Part shown: positions 38,637-46,803 of the stretch, piece after piece
How the letters are laid out: the number at the start of each line of letters is the position of its first letter
How positions within the stretch are numbered: the first letter of the stretch is position 1
NCBI RefSeq assembly: GCF_004768545.1
Contig: NZ_CP038635.1
Coordinates: forward strand, 744,001 to 808,000
Reading direction: 5' to 3'
From: Cupriavidus oxalaticus
Lineage (GTDB): Bacteria > Pseudomonadota > Gammaproteobacteria > Burkholderiales > Burkholderiaceae
Length of the DNA stretch: 64,000 bases
Notes under the pieces: model-generated
Database searches by the model: none
What the model saw: only the letters and a program-made list of their open reading frames with translations
Told to the model about the DNA's origin: nothing
Program-made: the position numbers and the translations under genes

Positions 38637-38890
38637 TGAATTTGCTTGAGGCAGTGGGCGGAACGCCCGAGAAATGGAAGCCTAACCTTTCAATAACGTT
38701 ACAGCTTAGTACAGGTTGACTTTCTTCGATTAAAAGTGTTTGTGCAGTGCATCAGGGCAACCCGCGGGTTCGCTGTTATTTACGTCGTTATGTATACTGC
38801 GGGCGAATTCACGGGCAGCCAGTGGGCGCCCGGCCTAAATTTGTTTCAAGTTATGTCCTTTTCCCCTGGACGCTGCATGCTGCGCCATCC
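38637..38890. promoter_or_regulatory. Divergent promoter region, cphA pair versus exporter
   Basis: This 254-bp gap is AT-rich in its middle. On the plus strand a TTGACT at 38716-38721 and a TATACT at 38793-38798 are visible, but they are not paired at a normal spacing. No clear operator was found. The divergent genes probably share regulation. Confidence 0.45.
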
Positions 38891-41188
38891 ATGACCCAGT
38901 CCTCCCTGCCTGCCCTCAACACCTTCCCCGCCGACGAGCCGTGGCGTGCCGAATCCGGAACGTGGCTCCGTCCCGGCGAAAACGTCCTGGCCGGACTGGT
39001 GCTGGACCTCGACGCGAGGCTGCATTTTACCCAAGGGTGGCTGGTTGTGACGGACCAGCGCATCGTTGCCCGCCCGCCAGGTGAAAAAAATGTGCGGGAA
39101 TGGAACATCTCGCCCGAACTGCGCCTTTCCCATACCGATCATGCGGGGGTCGGCACCCTCGAACTGGCCGGCCCAAAGGGTCGGCTGGCCAGCTGGCGAT
39201 ATACGCTTGGTTACAATCCTGCCGCGCTGCGGCTGGCCGACCAGTTCGAGATGCGCCGCGATGCCACCTCCGCTACCGAAATTGGCGAGCCTGGCGAAGT
39301 GGCGTGCCCGACCTGCAAGGCGCCGCTGCCCCCGGATGAAGAGGAGTGCCCGCAGTGCAACCGCGAGCTGGAAACGCCACCGTCGACCTGGGCGCTACTG
39401 CGCCTGTGGCGCTTTGCCCGGCCCTACCGCTGGCAGCTGCTGGCCGGTTTCCTGCTGACGGTGCTGTCCACCGGCGCCACGCTGGTACCGCCGTACCTGA
39501 CCATGCCGCTGATGGACAAGGTGCTGATTCCGTACCAGAACGGGGTACCGATCGATTACGACCGCGTGCGCATGTACCTGGGGGGCCTGCTTGGCGCCGC
39601 GCTGGTGGCATGGAGCCTGGGATGGGCGCGTACCTATCTGCTGGCACGCGTGTCGGAGCGCATCGGTGCGGATCTGCGCACAACGACCTACGAACATCTG
39701 CTTAAGCTGTCGCTGGAATATTTCGGTGGCAAGCGCACCGGCGACCTGATGGCGCGCATCGGCTCGGAAAGCGACCGCATCTGCGTGTTCCTGTCCCTGC
39801 ACCTGCTGGACTTCGCCACCGACGTGCTGATGATCGTGATGACGGCCGTGATCCTGGTCTCGATCAACCCGTGGCTGGCACTGGTGACGCTGGTGCCGCT
39901 GCCGTTCATCGCCTGGATGATCCACCTGGTGCGTGACCGCCTGCGGCACGGCTTCGAGAAGATCGACCGTATCTGGTCGGAGATCACCAACGTGCTGGCC
40001 GACACCATCCCCGGTATCCGGGTGGTCAAGGCCTTCGCGCAGGAAAAGCGCGAAGTGACGCGCTTCCGCGAGGCCAACAAGCACAACCTGGCCATCAACG
40101 ACCGCGTCAACGCGGTATGGTCGCTGTTCACGCCGACCGTGACCCTGCTGACCGAGATCGGGCTGCTGATCGTATGGGTGTTCGGCATCTGGCAGGTATC
40201 GCACAGCGCCATCACCGTGGGCGTGCTGGTTGCCTTCCTGACCTATATCAGCCGCTTCTATACGCGCCTCGATTCGATGAGCCGCATCGTTTCGGTGACG
40301 CAGAAGGCCGCGGCGGGGGCCAAGCGGATCTTCGACATCCTCGACCACGTCTCGAGCGTGCCGGAGCCGGTGCGTCCGACCAAGCTCGACAAGGTCGAAG
40401 GCGCCATCGACATGCGCGACCTGGGCTTCCGCTACGGCAACCGGGCGGTGATCCGCGGGCTGGACCTGTCGATCGCACCGGGCGAGATGATCGGGCTGGT
40501 CGGGCACAGCGGCTCGGGCAAGAGCACGCTGGTCAACCTGATCTGTCGCTTCTACGATGTTTCCGAGGGGGCGATCCGTGTCGACGGCGTCGACATCCGC
40601 TCGCTGCCGGTGTCCGAGTACCGCCGCCATATCGGCCTGGTGTTGCAGGAGCCGTTCCTGTTCTTCGGCACCATCGCCGACAACATTGCCTACGGCAAGC
40701 CGGATGCCACGCGCGAGGAGATCATCGCTGCCGCGCGCGCCGCGCATGCGCACGAGTTCATCCTGCGCCTGCCGCACGGCTACGACTCGCTGGTAGGGGA
40801 GCGCGGCCAGGCGCTGTCGGGTGGCGAACGCCAGCGCATCTCGATCGCGCGTGCGCTGCTGATCAACCCGCGCATCCTGATCATGGACGAGGCAACGTCA
40901 TCGGTGGACACGCAGACCGAGAAGGAAATCCAGAAGGCGCTCGACAACCTGGTGCAAGGCCGCACCACCATCGCCATCGCGCACCGCCTGTCGACGCTGC
41001 GCAAGGCCGACCGCCTGGTGGTGATGGACCGCGGCAAGATCGTCGAAGTCGGCAGCCACGACGAACTGCTGTTGCGCGAGGGCGCTTACTTCAAGCTGTA
41101 CCAGGCGCAGGCGCGTAACGTCGATACCGAGGATGACGACGAGCGCGAAGCCGTGACCGAACTGCCGGAGGTGGCCAATGCCCACTGA
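38891..41188 (+). CDS. ABC exporter with N-terminal zinc ribbon, linked to cyanophycin genes
   Basis: A 765-residue type I ABC exporter half-transporter. Before the usual exporter lies an extra cytoplasmic part: residues 1-135 look like a small beta domain, followed by a zinc ribbon (Cys139-x2-Cys142, Cys153-x2-Cys156). Then come six membrane helices, Walker A GHSGSGKS (residues 538-545), the signature LSGGERQR and Walker B ILIMDEATSS. ATG 38891 (MTQSSLPALNT) fits best. I recall such proteins being named cyanophycin metabolism-associated ABC transporters because of their constant neighbourhood; the cargo is unknown. It overlaps the DUF1854 gene by 11 bases. Confidence 0.88.
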   Translation: MTQSSLPALNTFPADEPWRAESGTWLRPGENVLAGLVLDLDARLHFTQGWLVVTDQRIVARPPGEKNVREWNISPELRLSHTDHAGVGTLELAGPKGRLASWRYTLGYNPAALRLADQFEMRRDATSATEIGEPGEVACPTCKAPLPPDEEECPQCNRELETPPSTWALLRLWRFARPYRWQLLAGFLLTVLSTGATLVPPYLTMPLMDKVLIPYQNGVPIDYDRVRMYLGGLLGAALVAWSLGWARTYLLARVSERIGADLRTTTYEHLLKLSLEYFGGKRTGDLMARIGSESDRICVFLSLHLLDFATDVLMIVMTAVILVSINPWLALVTLVPLPFIAWMIHLVRDRLRHGFEKIDRIWSEITNVLADTIPGIRVVKAFAQEKREVTRFREANKHNLAINDRVNAVWSLFTPTVTLLTEIGLLIVWVFGIWQVSHSAITVGVLVAFLTYISRFYTRLDSMSRIVSVTQKAAAGAKRIFDILDHVSSVPEPVRPTKLDKVEGAIDMRDLGFRYGNRAVIRGLDLSIAPGEMIGLVGHSGSGKSTLVNLICRFYDVSEGAIRVDGVDIRSLPVSEYRRHIGLVLQEPFLFFGTIADNIAYGKPDATREEIIAAARAAHAHEFILRLPHGYDSLVGERGQALSGGERQRISIARALLINPRILIMDEATSSVDTQTEKEIQKALDNLVQGRTTIAIAHRLSTLRKADRLVVMDRGKIVEVGSHDELLLREGAYFKLYQAQARNVDTEDDDEREAVTELPEVANAH

Positions 41189-41684
41189 TATGACCTTGGC
41201 GGACACCAATGCCGCAGCCAGCGCGGCCTTCACGCTGTCGCGCAATCCGTTTGGCCGCCTGACGCTGAACCATGGCGACGGCACGATCTATGAAGGGGTG
41301 GTGCCGGTGCGGGCCTTTCCGATCTCCGCGCCGCAAGGCGGCATCGGCATGATGAGCGCCGATGGGCACGAGGTGGTGTGGATTCCGCGGCTTGAGGCCC
41401 TTCCCGCCAACGAGCGCAGGATGATCGAAGAAGAACTCGCATCGCGCGAGTTCATGCCGGAGATCGAGCGCATCGTTGAGGTGTCGACCTTTGCCACGCC
41501 GAGCGTATGGACCGTGCAGACTGATCGCGGGCGTACCTCTCTCGTGCTGCGCGGGGAAGAAGCGATCCGTCGCCTGTCAGGCAACACGCTGATGGTGTCC
41601 GACAGCCACGGCATTCATTACCTGATCCGTGACCTGATGGCGCTGGACAAGCACAGCCGCAAGCTGCTGGACCGGTTCCTTTGA
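41178..41684 (+). CDS. DUF1854 protein, partner of the zinc-ribbon exporter
   Basis: A 168-residue soluble protein of the DUF1854 family (FGRLTLNHGDGTIYEGVVPVRA, given as Phe to Ala, then GHEVVWIPRLEALP and the end segment SDSHGIHYLIRDLMALD). It overlaps the exporter stop by 11 bases (ATGCCCACTGA), so the two are translationally coupled and likely work together. No catalytic motif is obvious. Families of this type are described only by their neighbourhood to cyanophycin genes; function is unknown. Confidence 0.85.
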   Translation: MPTDMTLADTNAAASAAFTLSRNPFGRLTLNHGDGTIYEGVVPVRAFPISAPQGGIGMMSADGHEVVWIPRLEALPANERRMIEEELASREFMPEIERIVEVSTFATPSVWTVQTDRGRTSLVLRGEEAIRRLSGNTLMVSDSHGIHYLIRDLMALDKHSRKLLDRFL

Positions 41685-41711
41685 CGGCAGGCTGGCGACG
41701 CAGCGTTTCGT

Positions 41712-42743
41712 TTACTGGTAGTCGAGCGTAAATATCATGGCGCTCGACACGCTGCCAGGCGATGGCGCGCCCCCCAGCGAGACATAGCGCGCACCGAAGC
41801 GGTAGGTGGAAGGCACGTTGGCGGCAACGTTGCCCATGGCATTCCGTACTTGCAGCGGCACGGGCGCGCTGCCGATGGCGTCGACGATCTGCACGCCCAC
41901 GTTGCTGGCCACGCCGCCCGTGCCGGCGCCAGCGATGCCGAGGATGCCATTGGGTGCCGACTGCACCGGCGTGCTCCCCCCGCCGTCCAGCGTCAGGCCG
42001 ACGATGGCAGCCCCGCTGCAGGTCAGTTGGATCGAGAAGGGTGTATTACCGGCGGCGCCTTGTGTGGCCAGCGTGCGGGCGCTGACATTGGGCAACGTCA
42101 CCACGGCGGGGTAGTTGACTGTGCAGGCAATCTCACGTGGCGAGGCATTGCCCGAAAAGCCGATGTAGTTGACGTAGCCGCCACCGAGCGCGCCTGAAAG
42201 CGAGCCTTGGTACACGCCGAAGCCAAAGCGTGTCTGGGTTGGGTCAAGATCGCCGCCTGCGATTGGGCCCGTCTTGACGAACTCAACCGATACCGATACG
42301 GAATAGGTCAAGTCGTTATTCAGGCTGCCAAGGTTGGCCGTCCGCGTATCGCAGTTGATGCCTTTCGCATTGGTCATCGGCTGCCCTGCGGCGTTGCGCA
42401 AGCGGATGCCGATGCCGGCCACACCGGTCGAATAGACGCCAGGCATGACTTCACTGCCTGATCCGTAGTAGCAGGAGATGATGGGCGCGCCGGCTACCAC
42501 GGCAGGCGGTTTCTCGGTACAGGCGCCGGTGAATGTGTAGTAGCGCGTCGTGCCGGGAATGGTGCTCCCCACCGGCAGGTTAACCGCTACCGCCATGTTG
42601 TTCATGGTCTGGAGGTAGGGCATGGCAGGCGTGGCAGTGCAGTCGGCATGAGCGAGGCTCGGGGCTGCCAGGCAGGCGGCGAGCATTAGCCCGCGTTTGA
42701 GCGCACGGAGCAGGCGAGCGGCGATGGGTAGGGCTATGTGCAT
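41712..42743 (-). CDS. FimH-like two-domain fimbrial protein (putative tip adhesin)
   Basis: A 343-residue secreted protein. A signal peptide (about residues 1-34, ending SLAHA) precedes a cysteine-containing N-terminal domain, and a C-terminal pilin-type domain with the classic chaperone-usher pattern: IACTVNYPAVVTLPNVSA, TPFSIQLTCSGA and a closing FTLDYQ beta strand. Length and layout resemble tip adhesins such as FimH. ATG 42743 is chosen; MLAACLAAPSLAHA downstream is another option. No chaperone, usher or major pilin gene lies in the window, so it is an orphan here. Confidence 0.75.
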   Translation of the reverse strand: MHIALPIAARLLRALKRGLMLAACLAAPSLAHADCTATPAMPYLQTMNNMAVAVNLPVGSTIPGTTRYYTFTGACTEKPPAVVAGAPIISCYYGSGSEVMPGVYSTGVAGIGIRLRNAAGQPMTNAKGINCDTRTANLGSLNNDLTYSVSVSVEFVKTGPIAGGDLDPTQTRFGFGVYQGSLSGALGGGYVNYIGFSGNASPREIACTVNYPAVVTLPNVSARTLATQGAAGNTPFSIQLTCSGAAIVGLTLDGGGSTPVQSAPNGILGIAGAGTGGVASNVGVQIVDAIGSAPVPLQVRNAMGNVAANVPSTYRFGARYVSLGGAPSPGSVSSAMIFTLDYQ

Positions 42744-43005
42744 AGGTGTCGGCAGTAGCGGAGGCCGGCTGTGACCGCGCGAAGTTCGGGTTCGCTGCAG
42801 TCGGCGCTGCCTTGCGGTTGAAGGACGAGCCAACTTTAGTCGTACCGCTCTGTGCCCATGACCGGAAAATTCCGAATGCGTTAGGAAAATTTCGGCAGTT
42901 GCGGCGCCCAGGCTGACAATGTCACCGCTGCTCAGCAGCTTGCGGACACGAAAAACGGGCCACGGCGGCCCGTTGATGCAATACCCGTGCCCTGCGCGGG
43001 CAGGA
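42744..43005. other. Intergenic region before the fimbrial gene
   Basis: This 262-bp stretch holds two similar motifs, GGAAAATTCCGA (about 42864) and GGAAAATTTCGG (about 42884), 20 bases apart, which could bind a regulator. Nothing else is recognised. Confidence 0.3.
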
Positions 43006-43407
43006 CTAATGCAACATCTCCGACGAGTCGTCGTCCTCGTCCCAATCATCGTGCATCATCGGCGCATCTGGCGCCATGTCGAAGACCATGGAGTGGTAGC
43101 GTACGCTGAACCACTCCCGGAACATCTCCAGCGTCAGGGTCTCGGGCCATAGCGAATCGTCGAACCATTCGCCCAGCATGAATTCGAAGAACTCCTGCCA
43201 GCGCTTCTCGACCCAGTGGACCGCGTTGGCGTGCGTATCCGCGAGTTCTTCGGGCAGCAGGAACACGCTCTGGTCCTCGCGCACCTGCTCTAGCGTGAGA
43301 CCGGCAACCGGCTGTGGATCGACCGCCTGGATCCAGTCCAGGAACGGCTGTTCCGGAACCAGCGCGACCATGGCGCGGTTGATGGTATAGCGGGGATAGT
43401 CGGACAT
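43006..43407 (-). CDS. Conserved small acidic protein of unknown function
   Basis: A 133-residue soluble protein with a strongly acidic C-terminus (DDWDEDDDSSEM). The start at 43407 (MSDYPRYTINRAM) fits the observed conserved-looking core (LVPEQPFLDWIQAVDP, EKRWQEFFEFMLGEW). There is no purine-rich ribosome site; the bases before ATG are CTCTCCCC. No domain is recognised. I recall similar proteins in Burkholderiales but know no function. Confidence 0.65.
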   Translation of the reverse strand: MSDYPRYTINRAMVALVPEQPFLDWIQAVDPQPVAGLTLEQVREDQSVFLLPEELADTHANAVHWVEKRWQEFFEFMLGEWFDDSLWPETLTLEMFREWFSVRYHSMVFDMAPDAPMMHDDWDEDDDSSEMLH

Positions 43408-43664
43408 GGGGAGAGATGTGGAGGACTTCGGCGGGGTATTGTAATCGTCCGGATGCCCGAGGAAACGCTGTGCCGCCGCCAATGCGCGGCGGTCGCCTTT
43501 CCCGGTTCGGCGAACGCTAATGGTAGTTCATCGAGAACGTTGCGACGATATTTGCGAGTCCGCTCGATGCCACCGGGCTGGTCTCGTAGTATCGCGCAGT
43601 CATGGGAATGGCTGATCGCCCGGTTGTCACCTCGGAAACCGATCATGCCGCGCCGCGTGCGCCG
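43408..43664. other. Intergenic stretch left of the tmRNA terminator
   Basis: No gene, RNA or regulatory element was recognised between the small acidic protein gene and the tmRNA terminator. Confidence 0.5.
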
Positions 43665-43704
43665 GAAACAAAAAACCCGTGAAGACGCTGGTCATCACGG
43701 GTTT
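43665..43704 (-). terminator. Rho-independent terminator of tmRNA
   Basis: On the minus strand AAACCCGTGA pairs perfectly with TCACGGGTTT around a 12-base loop and is followed by a T run. A second 9-bp perfect hairpin (CTTCGGAGA/TCTCCGAAG, 43711-43734) stands between it and the tmRNA 3' end. Confidence 0.85.
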
Positions 43705-43741
43705 CCCGGGCTTCGGAGATGGAGGTCTCCGAAGTGTTGAC

Positions 43742-44100
43742 TGGTGGAGCCGGCGGGAATCGAACCCGCGTCCGCAAGCCCTCCACAGAGAGTTCTACAT
43801 ACTTAGTTCTGTCATTTGATTTAACCGGCGCATCGCGGACGAACACGCTCTACGACGGCGAGTCACTAAATTTTCGTCCCCGGACCCGTGACACTTCCGG
43901 AGCTTATCTGACGTAAATGACCTCGCGTGGTCTTGCGACCCTAGCCCGTCAGCGAGCCAGTGCGAGGACGGCGGCCCTTAGGCTGCCAGTGCGTAACGTT
44001 CGTCGTTAGCAGTTATTGCATTCCCATTGATTAACGAGGTGACGGGTCCTCGGTATGCCCTCCACTGCTTTGTAACCCACGTCGAAACCAGGTCGGCCCC
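43742..44100 (-). ncRNA. ssrA: Transfer-messenger RNA (tmRNA), one-piece
   Basis: The 359-nt RNA rescues stalled ribosomes by trans-translation. The 5' end GGGGCCG (44100 leftward) pairs with CGGCTCC at the 3' end, followed by A and encoded CCA (43742-43744). The T-arm reads GGTTCGATTCC. The tag frame, GCT at 44008-44010 to the TAA at 43978-43980, encodes ANDERYALAA, the usual beta-proteobacterial type ending in ALAA for ClpXP degradation. The 5' and 3' coordinates come from the acceptor pairing. Confidence 0.95.
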
Positions 44101-44188
44101 AGTGAGAAGAAGCTGGATTGTACCCGGTTGGATGGAAAGTGTCTCGGGGAGTTCCATGGCCGCCAGCTGTGCGCTGGCCGCCACGCCG

Positions 44189-44863
44189 CTAGCCGACCGC
44201 GACGGGGACCAGCAGCGGGATCAGTTCGGCCGGATGGCGCACCAGGTGGTCGGCGCCCCATGCCTCCGGCGGCTCGCCGTCGCCGCAGTAGCCATAGGCG
44301 GCCGTGACCGTCATCATGCCGGCGGCCTTGCCCGCCTGGATGTCGCGCAGGTCGTCGCCGACGTACACGCAGCGGCGTGGGTCGACACCGGCACTCGCGG
44401 CGGCGTGCAGCAGCGGGGCGGGGTGGGGCTTGGCGTGGGCCGTGGTGTCGCCGCTGACCACTGCGCTGGCGCGCGGCGCCAGCCCGATGGCGGCGACCAG
44501 CGGCACCGTGAAACGCGCAATCTTGTTGGTGACGATACCCCAGGGGATGCCCGCTGCTTCGAGCGCCGACAGCACTTGCGGCATGCCGTCGAACAGGCGC
44601 GTGTGCACGGCGATGTCGGCTTCGTAATAGTCGAGAAAGATATCCCGCAACGCCGGAAAGTCGGCATCGTCGGGCACCAGCCCGAACGCCGCGCCGAGCA
44701 GGCCGCGCGCGCCATGCGAGGCGACGGGCCGAAGCTTCTCATACGCCACCGGCGGGCGGCCGCGCTCGACGACCAGCCGGTTGGCGGCGGCGGCCAGGTC
44801 GGGCGCCGTGTCCGCCAGCGTGCCGTCGAGGTCGAAGAAGACGCCTGCGATGCCCCCGCTCAT
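44189..44863 (-). CDS. gph: Phosphoglycolate phosphatase (HAD family)
   Basis: The 224-residue HAD phosphatase removes phosphate from 2-phosphoglycolate, produced in DNA repair and by RuBisCO side reactions. HAD motif I is [11 protein letters not shown] (nucleophile Asp), motif II VTNK, motif III the AKPHPAPLL lysine, motif [11 protein letters not shown]. Its start overlaps the ubiG stop by four bases (ATGA), the common ubiG-gph arrangement, so translation is coupled. If the organism fixes CO2, phosphoglycolate salvage would matter more, but that is not shown in this window. Confidence 0.93.
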   Translation of the reverse strand: MSGGIAGVFFDLDGTLADTAPDLAAAANRLVVERGRPPVAYEKLRPVASHGARGLLGAAFGLVPDDADFPALRDIFLDYYEADIAVHTRLFDGMPQVLSALEAAGIPWGIVTNKIARFTVPLVAAIGLAPRASAVVSGDTTAHAKPHPAPLLHAAASAGVDPRRCVYVGDDLRDIQAGKAAGMMTVTAAYGYCGDGEPPEAWGADHLVRHPAELIPLLVPVAVG

Positions 44864-45606
44864 GCCGACACCCGGCGGAACGCCATCATGTAATTCACAT
44901 CCGTGTCGCGGCCGAGCGCATAGACCTGCGACAGCGGGTTGTAGGTCATGCCGCGCATCTCGATCAGGTCAAGCCCTGCGTTGCGGGCGAAGCGCGCCAG
45001 TTCCGACGGAGTGATGAATTTTTCATAATCGTGCGTGCCGCGCGGCAGCATGTTCAGCACGTACTCGGCGCCCACGATGGCCAGCAGGTAGGCCTTCAGG
45101 TTGCGGTTGATGGTCGAGAAGAAAACGTAGCCGCCCGGCTTTACCAGCGTCGCGCAGGCTTGCACGATCGAGGCCGGATCCGGTACGTGCTCGAGCATCT
45201 CCATGCACGTCACGACCTCCACGCTGCCCGGCTCGCGCGCCGCCAGCGCTTCCGCCGCGATTTCCTCGTAGGTGACGGCAACGCCGGACTCCAGGCTGTG
45301 CAGGTCCGCGACCTTGAGCGCCTTGCCGGAGAGATCGATGCCGCGCACGGTCGCACCGAGGCGCGCCATGCTCTCGGACAGGATGCCGCCGCCGCAGCCC
45401 ACGTCGACCACGCGCTTGCCCGCCAGTCCGGCAATGCCGTCGATCCAGCCCAGGCGCAGCGGATTGAGTTCATGCAGCGGCTTGAACTCGCTCTCGGGAT
45501 CCCACCAGCGGTGGGCGAGCTCGCTGAACTTGTCGATTTCCTTGGGGTCGGCGTTCCGGCGCAGCGGATCGGGATGGGTGGACAGGGTCTGGGAGGGCAA
45601 CGTCAT
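44860..45606 (-). CDS. ubiG: Ubiquinone biosynthesis O-methyltransferase
   Basis: The 248-residue SAM-dependent enzyme makes both O-methylations in ubiquinone synthesis. The SAM-binding motif [16 protein letters not shown] is near residue 65, with [20 protein letters not shown] at the N-terminus and [11 protein letters not shown] and [15 protein letters not shown] further on, all typical of UbiG. ATG 45606 ([10 protein letters not shown]) is preferred over longer frames. It overlaps gph by 4 bases and follows ompA on the same strand after a strong terminator, so it has its own promoter. Confidence 0.96.
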   Translation of the reverse strand: MTLPSQTLSTHPDPLRRNADPKEIDKFSELAHRWWDPESEFKPLHELNPLRLGWIDGIAGLAGKRVVDVGCGGGILSESMARLGATVRGIDLSGKALKVADLHSLESGVAVTYEEIAAEALAAREPGSVEVVTCMEMLEHVPDPASIVQACATLVKPGGYVFFSTINRNLKAYLLAIVGAEYVLNMLPRGTHDYEKFITPSELARFARNAGLDLIEMRGMTYNPLSQVYALGRDTDVNYMMAFRRVSA

Positions 45607-45665
45607 CGTATGCGGGCCGGCGGCAACTGCCCACGCCGGCGGAGGAGGTGTGTGGGCAACTGTAT

Positions 45666-45696
45666 CAAAAAAAAAGCCCAGCTTGCGCTGGGCTTT
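45666..45696 (-). terminator. Rho-independent terminator of the OmpA-family gene
   Basis: On the minus strand AAAGCCCAGC pairs perfectly with GCTGGGCTTT around a GCAA tetraloop, followed by six or more T. It lies 20 bases beyond the ompA stop. Confidence 0.93.
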
Positions 45697-45716
45697 CTTG
45701 ATCGGAAAGGATCCGA

Positions 45717-46370
45717 TTAACGTGCGCTGCGGGTGCCGACCACTTCGACTTCCACGCGGCGGTTCGGCTGCTGGCAGGCGATCTGGGCCTTGCGGTTGCC
45801 CTTGCACGACTTCGGGTCGACCTTCAGCTGGCGCTTGCCCTTGCCTTCGGTGTAGACGCGGTTGGCTTCAACGCCCTTGCTCACCAGGTAAGCCTTGACC
45901 GATTCAGCACGGCGGATCGACAGGCGATCGTTGTACTTGTCCGAGCCGAACGAGTCGGTGTGGCCAACGGCGATGATGACTTCCAGGGTGATGCCTTGCA
46001 GCTTCGAGACCAGGTCGTCCAGCTTGGCCTTGCCTTCCGGCTTCAGGACAGCCTTGTCGAAGTCGAACAGGGTGTCAGCAGCGAAAGTGACCTTCTCGCT
46101 CGACACGACCGGCGGAGCCACCGGGGCCGGTGCCGGTGCCGGGGCTGCGGGAGCCAGCGCGCCGTCGCACAGGGCGTTGGCGGTGGCCGGAGTCCAGGAG
46201 CTGTCGCGCCAGCAGAGCTCGTTCGTGCCATTCTTCCACACGTACTCGCTCGTACCGTTGCCCCAGTTATCGTTCACTGCCTTCTTTTCGTAGGGGACGG
46301 ACTGGGCTTGAGCGGATGCAGCCATTACTGCGGTAGCTGCAACGAGCGCGAGCTTGGCAAATTTTTTCAT
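45717..46370 (-). CDS. ompA: OmpA-family outer-membrane protein
   Basis: The 217-residue protein has a signal peptide ([20 protein letters not shown], cleaved after AQA), a short N-terminal part with a cysteine pair ([20 protein letters not shown]), a Pro/Ala hinge ([10 protein letters not shown]) and an OmpA C-terminal peptidoglycan-binding domain: [37 protein letters not shown] and [10 protein letters not shown]. It lacks the eight-stranded barrel of classical OmpA, so it is more like short cell-wall-linking OmpA proteins. A perfect GAGGAG ribosome site and strong terminator suggest high expression. Confidence 0.92.
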   Translation of the reverse strand: MKKFAKLALVAATAVMAASAQAQSVPYEKKAVNDNWGNGTSEYVWKNGTNELCWRDSSWTPATANALCDGALAPAAPAPAPAPVAPPVVSSEKVTFAADTLFDFDKAVLKPEGKAKLDDLVSKLQGITLEVIIAVGHTDSFGSDKYNDRLSIRRAESVKAYLVSKGVEANRVYTEGKGKRQLKVDPKSCKGNRKAQIACQQPNRRVEVEVVGTRSAR

Positions 46371-46803
46371 ATTTCTCCTCTCAGGATGAGATCACCGCAG
46401 GGTTACTGCGAGCAAATGGACGAAAACAAGTCATACATTCTTCGGAGTATAACATTCTCGATGTGGTGTATGCTCCACTTCGAACAATGTCTGGCTCTTC
46501 GCTGGGGAATTGTGCCACAAGGGTCGTTTCCTAAGAAGTAAATATATTCGATTCGCCCCATGGGTTTTGGGCCTGTGGTGTTTGTGCAACATAGGTCTTG
46601 TGTCGCCCGCAAAGCCTTGTGGCATCAGGGTTTCCGGGATTCGGGCAAGGCCGCCGGCTGGCTCCGGCGAGGCTGTCCGAGGGCGGTAAGTCGGGGATGC
46701 CGGCATGTTAGAATGGCACGTTGCCCAGCCGTCAGGCGCCTGCCGGCGCCACGTGCAAAAGGGCCTGTCATTCGCTTAAACCTGCCGCATAAACCACGCC
46801 GCA
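46371..46803. promoter_or_regulatory. Divergent ompA-gyrA intergenic region, 433 bp
   Basis: AT-richer than its surroundings, so probably holding the ompA promoter and long leader. On the minus strand a TATACT (46451-46446) and a TATATT (46546-46541) are possible -10 elements, without good -35 partners at standard spacing. Toward gyrA a TAGAAT lies at 46709-46714. No ORF here is convincing. Confidence 0.4.

Noticed and set aside
35667..38639. 990-codon plus-strand frame
   Set aside because: Same reason; antisense to the upstream cphA copy and low in recognisable motifs.
46403..46706. Short minus-strand frames in the ompA-gyrA gap
   Set aside because: No ribosome site, no family likeness, and they overlap the probable ompA promoter and leader.
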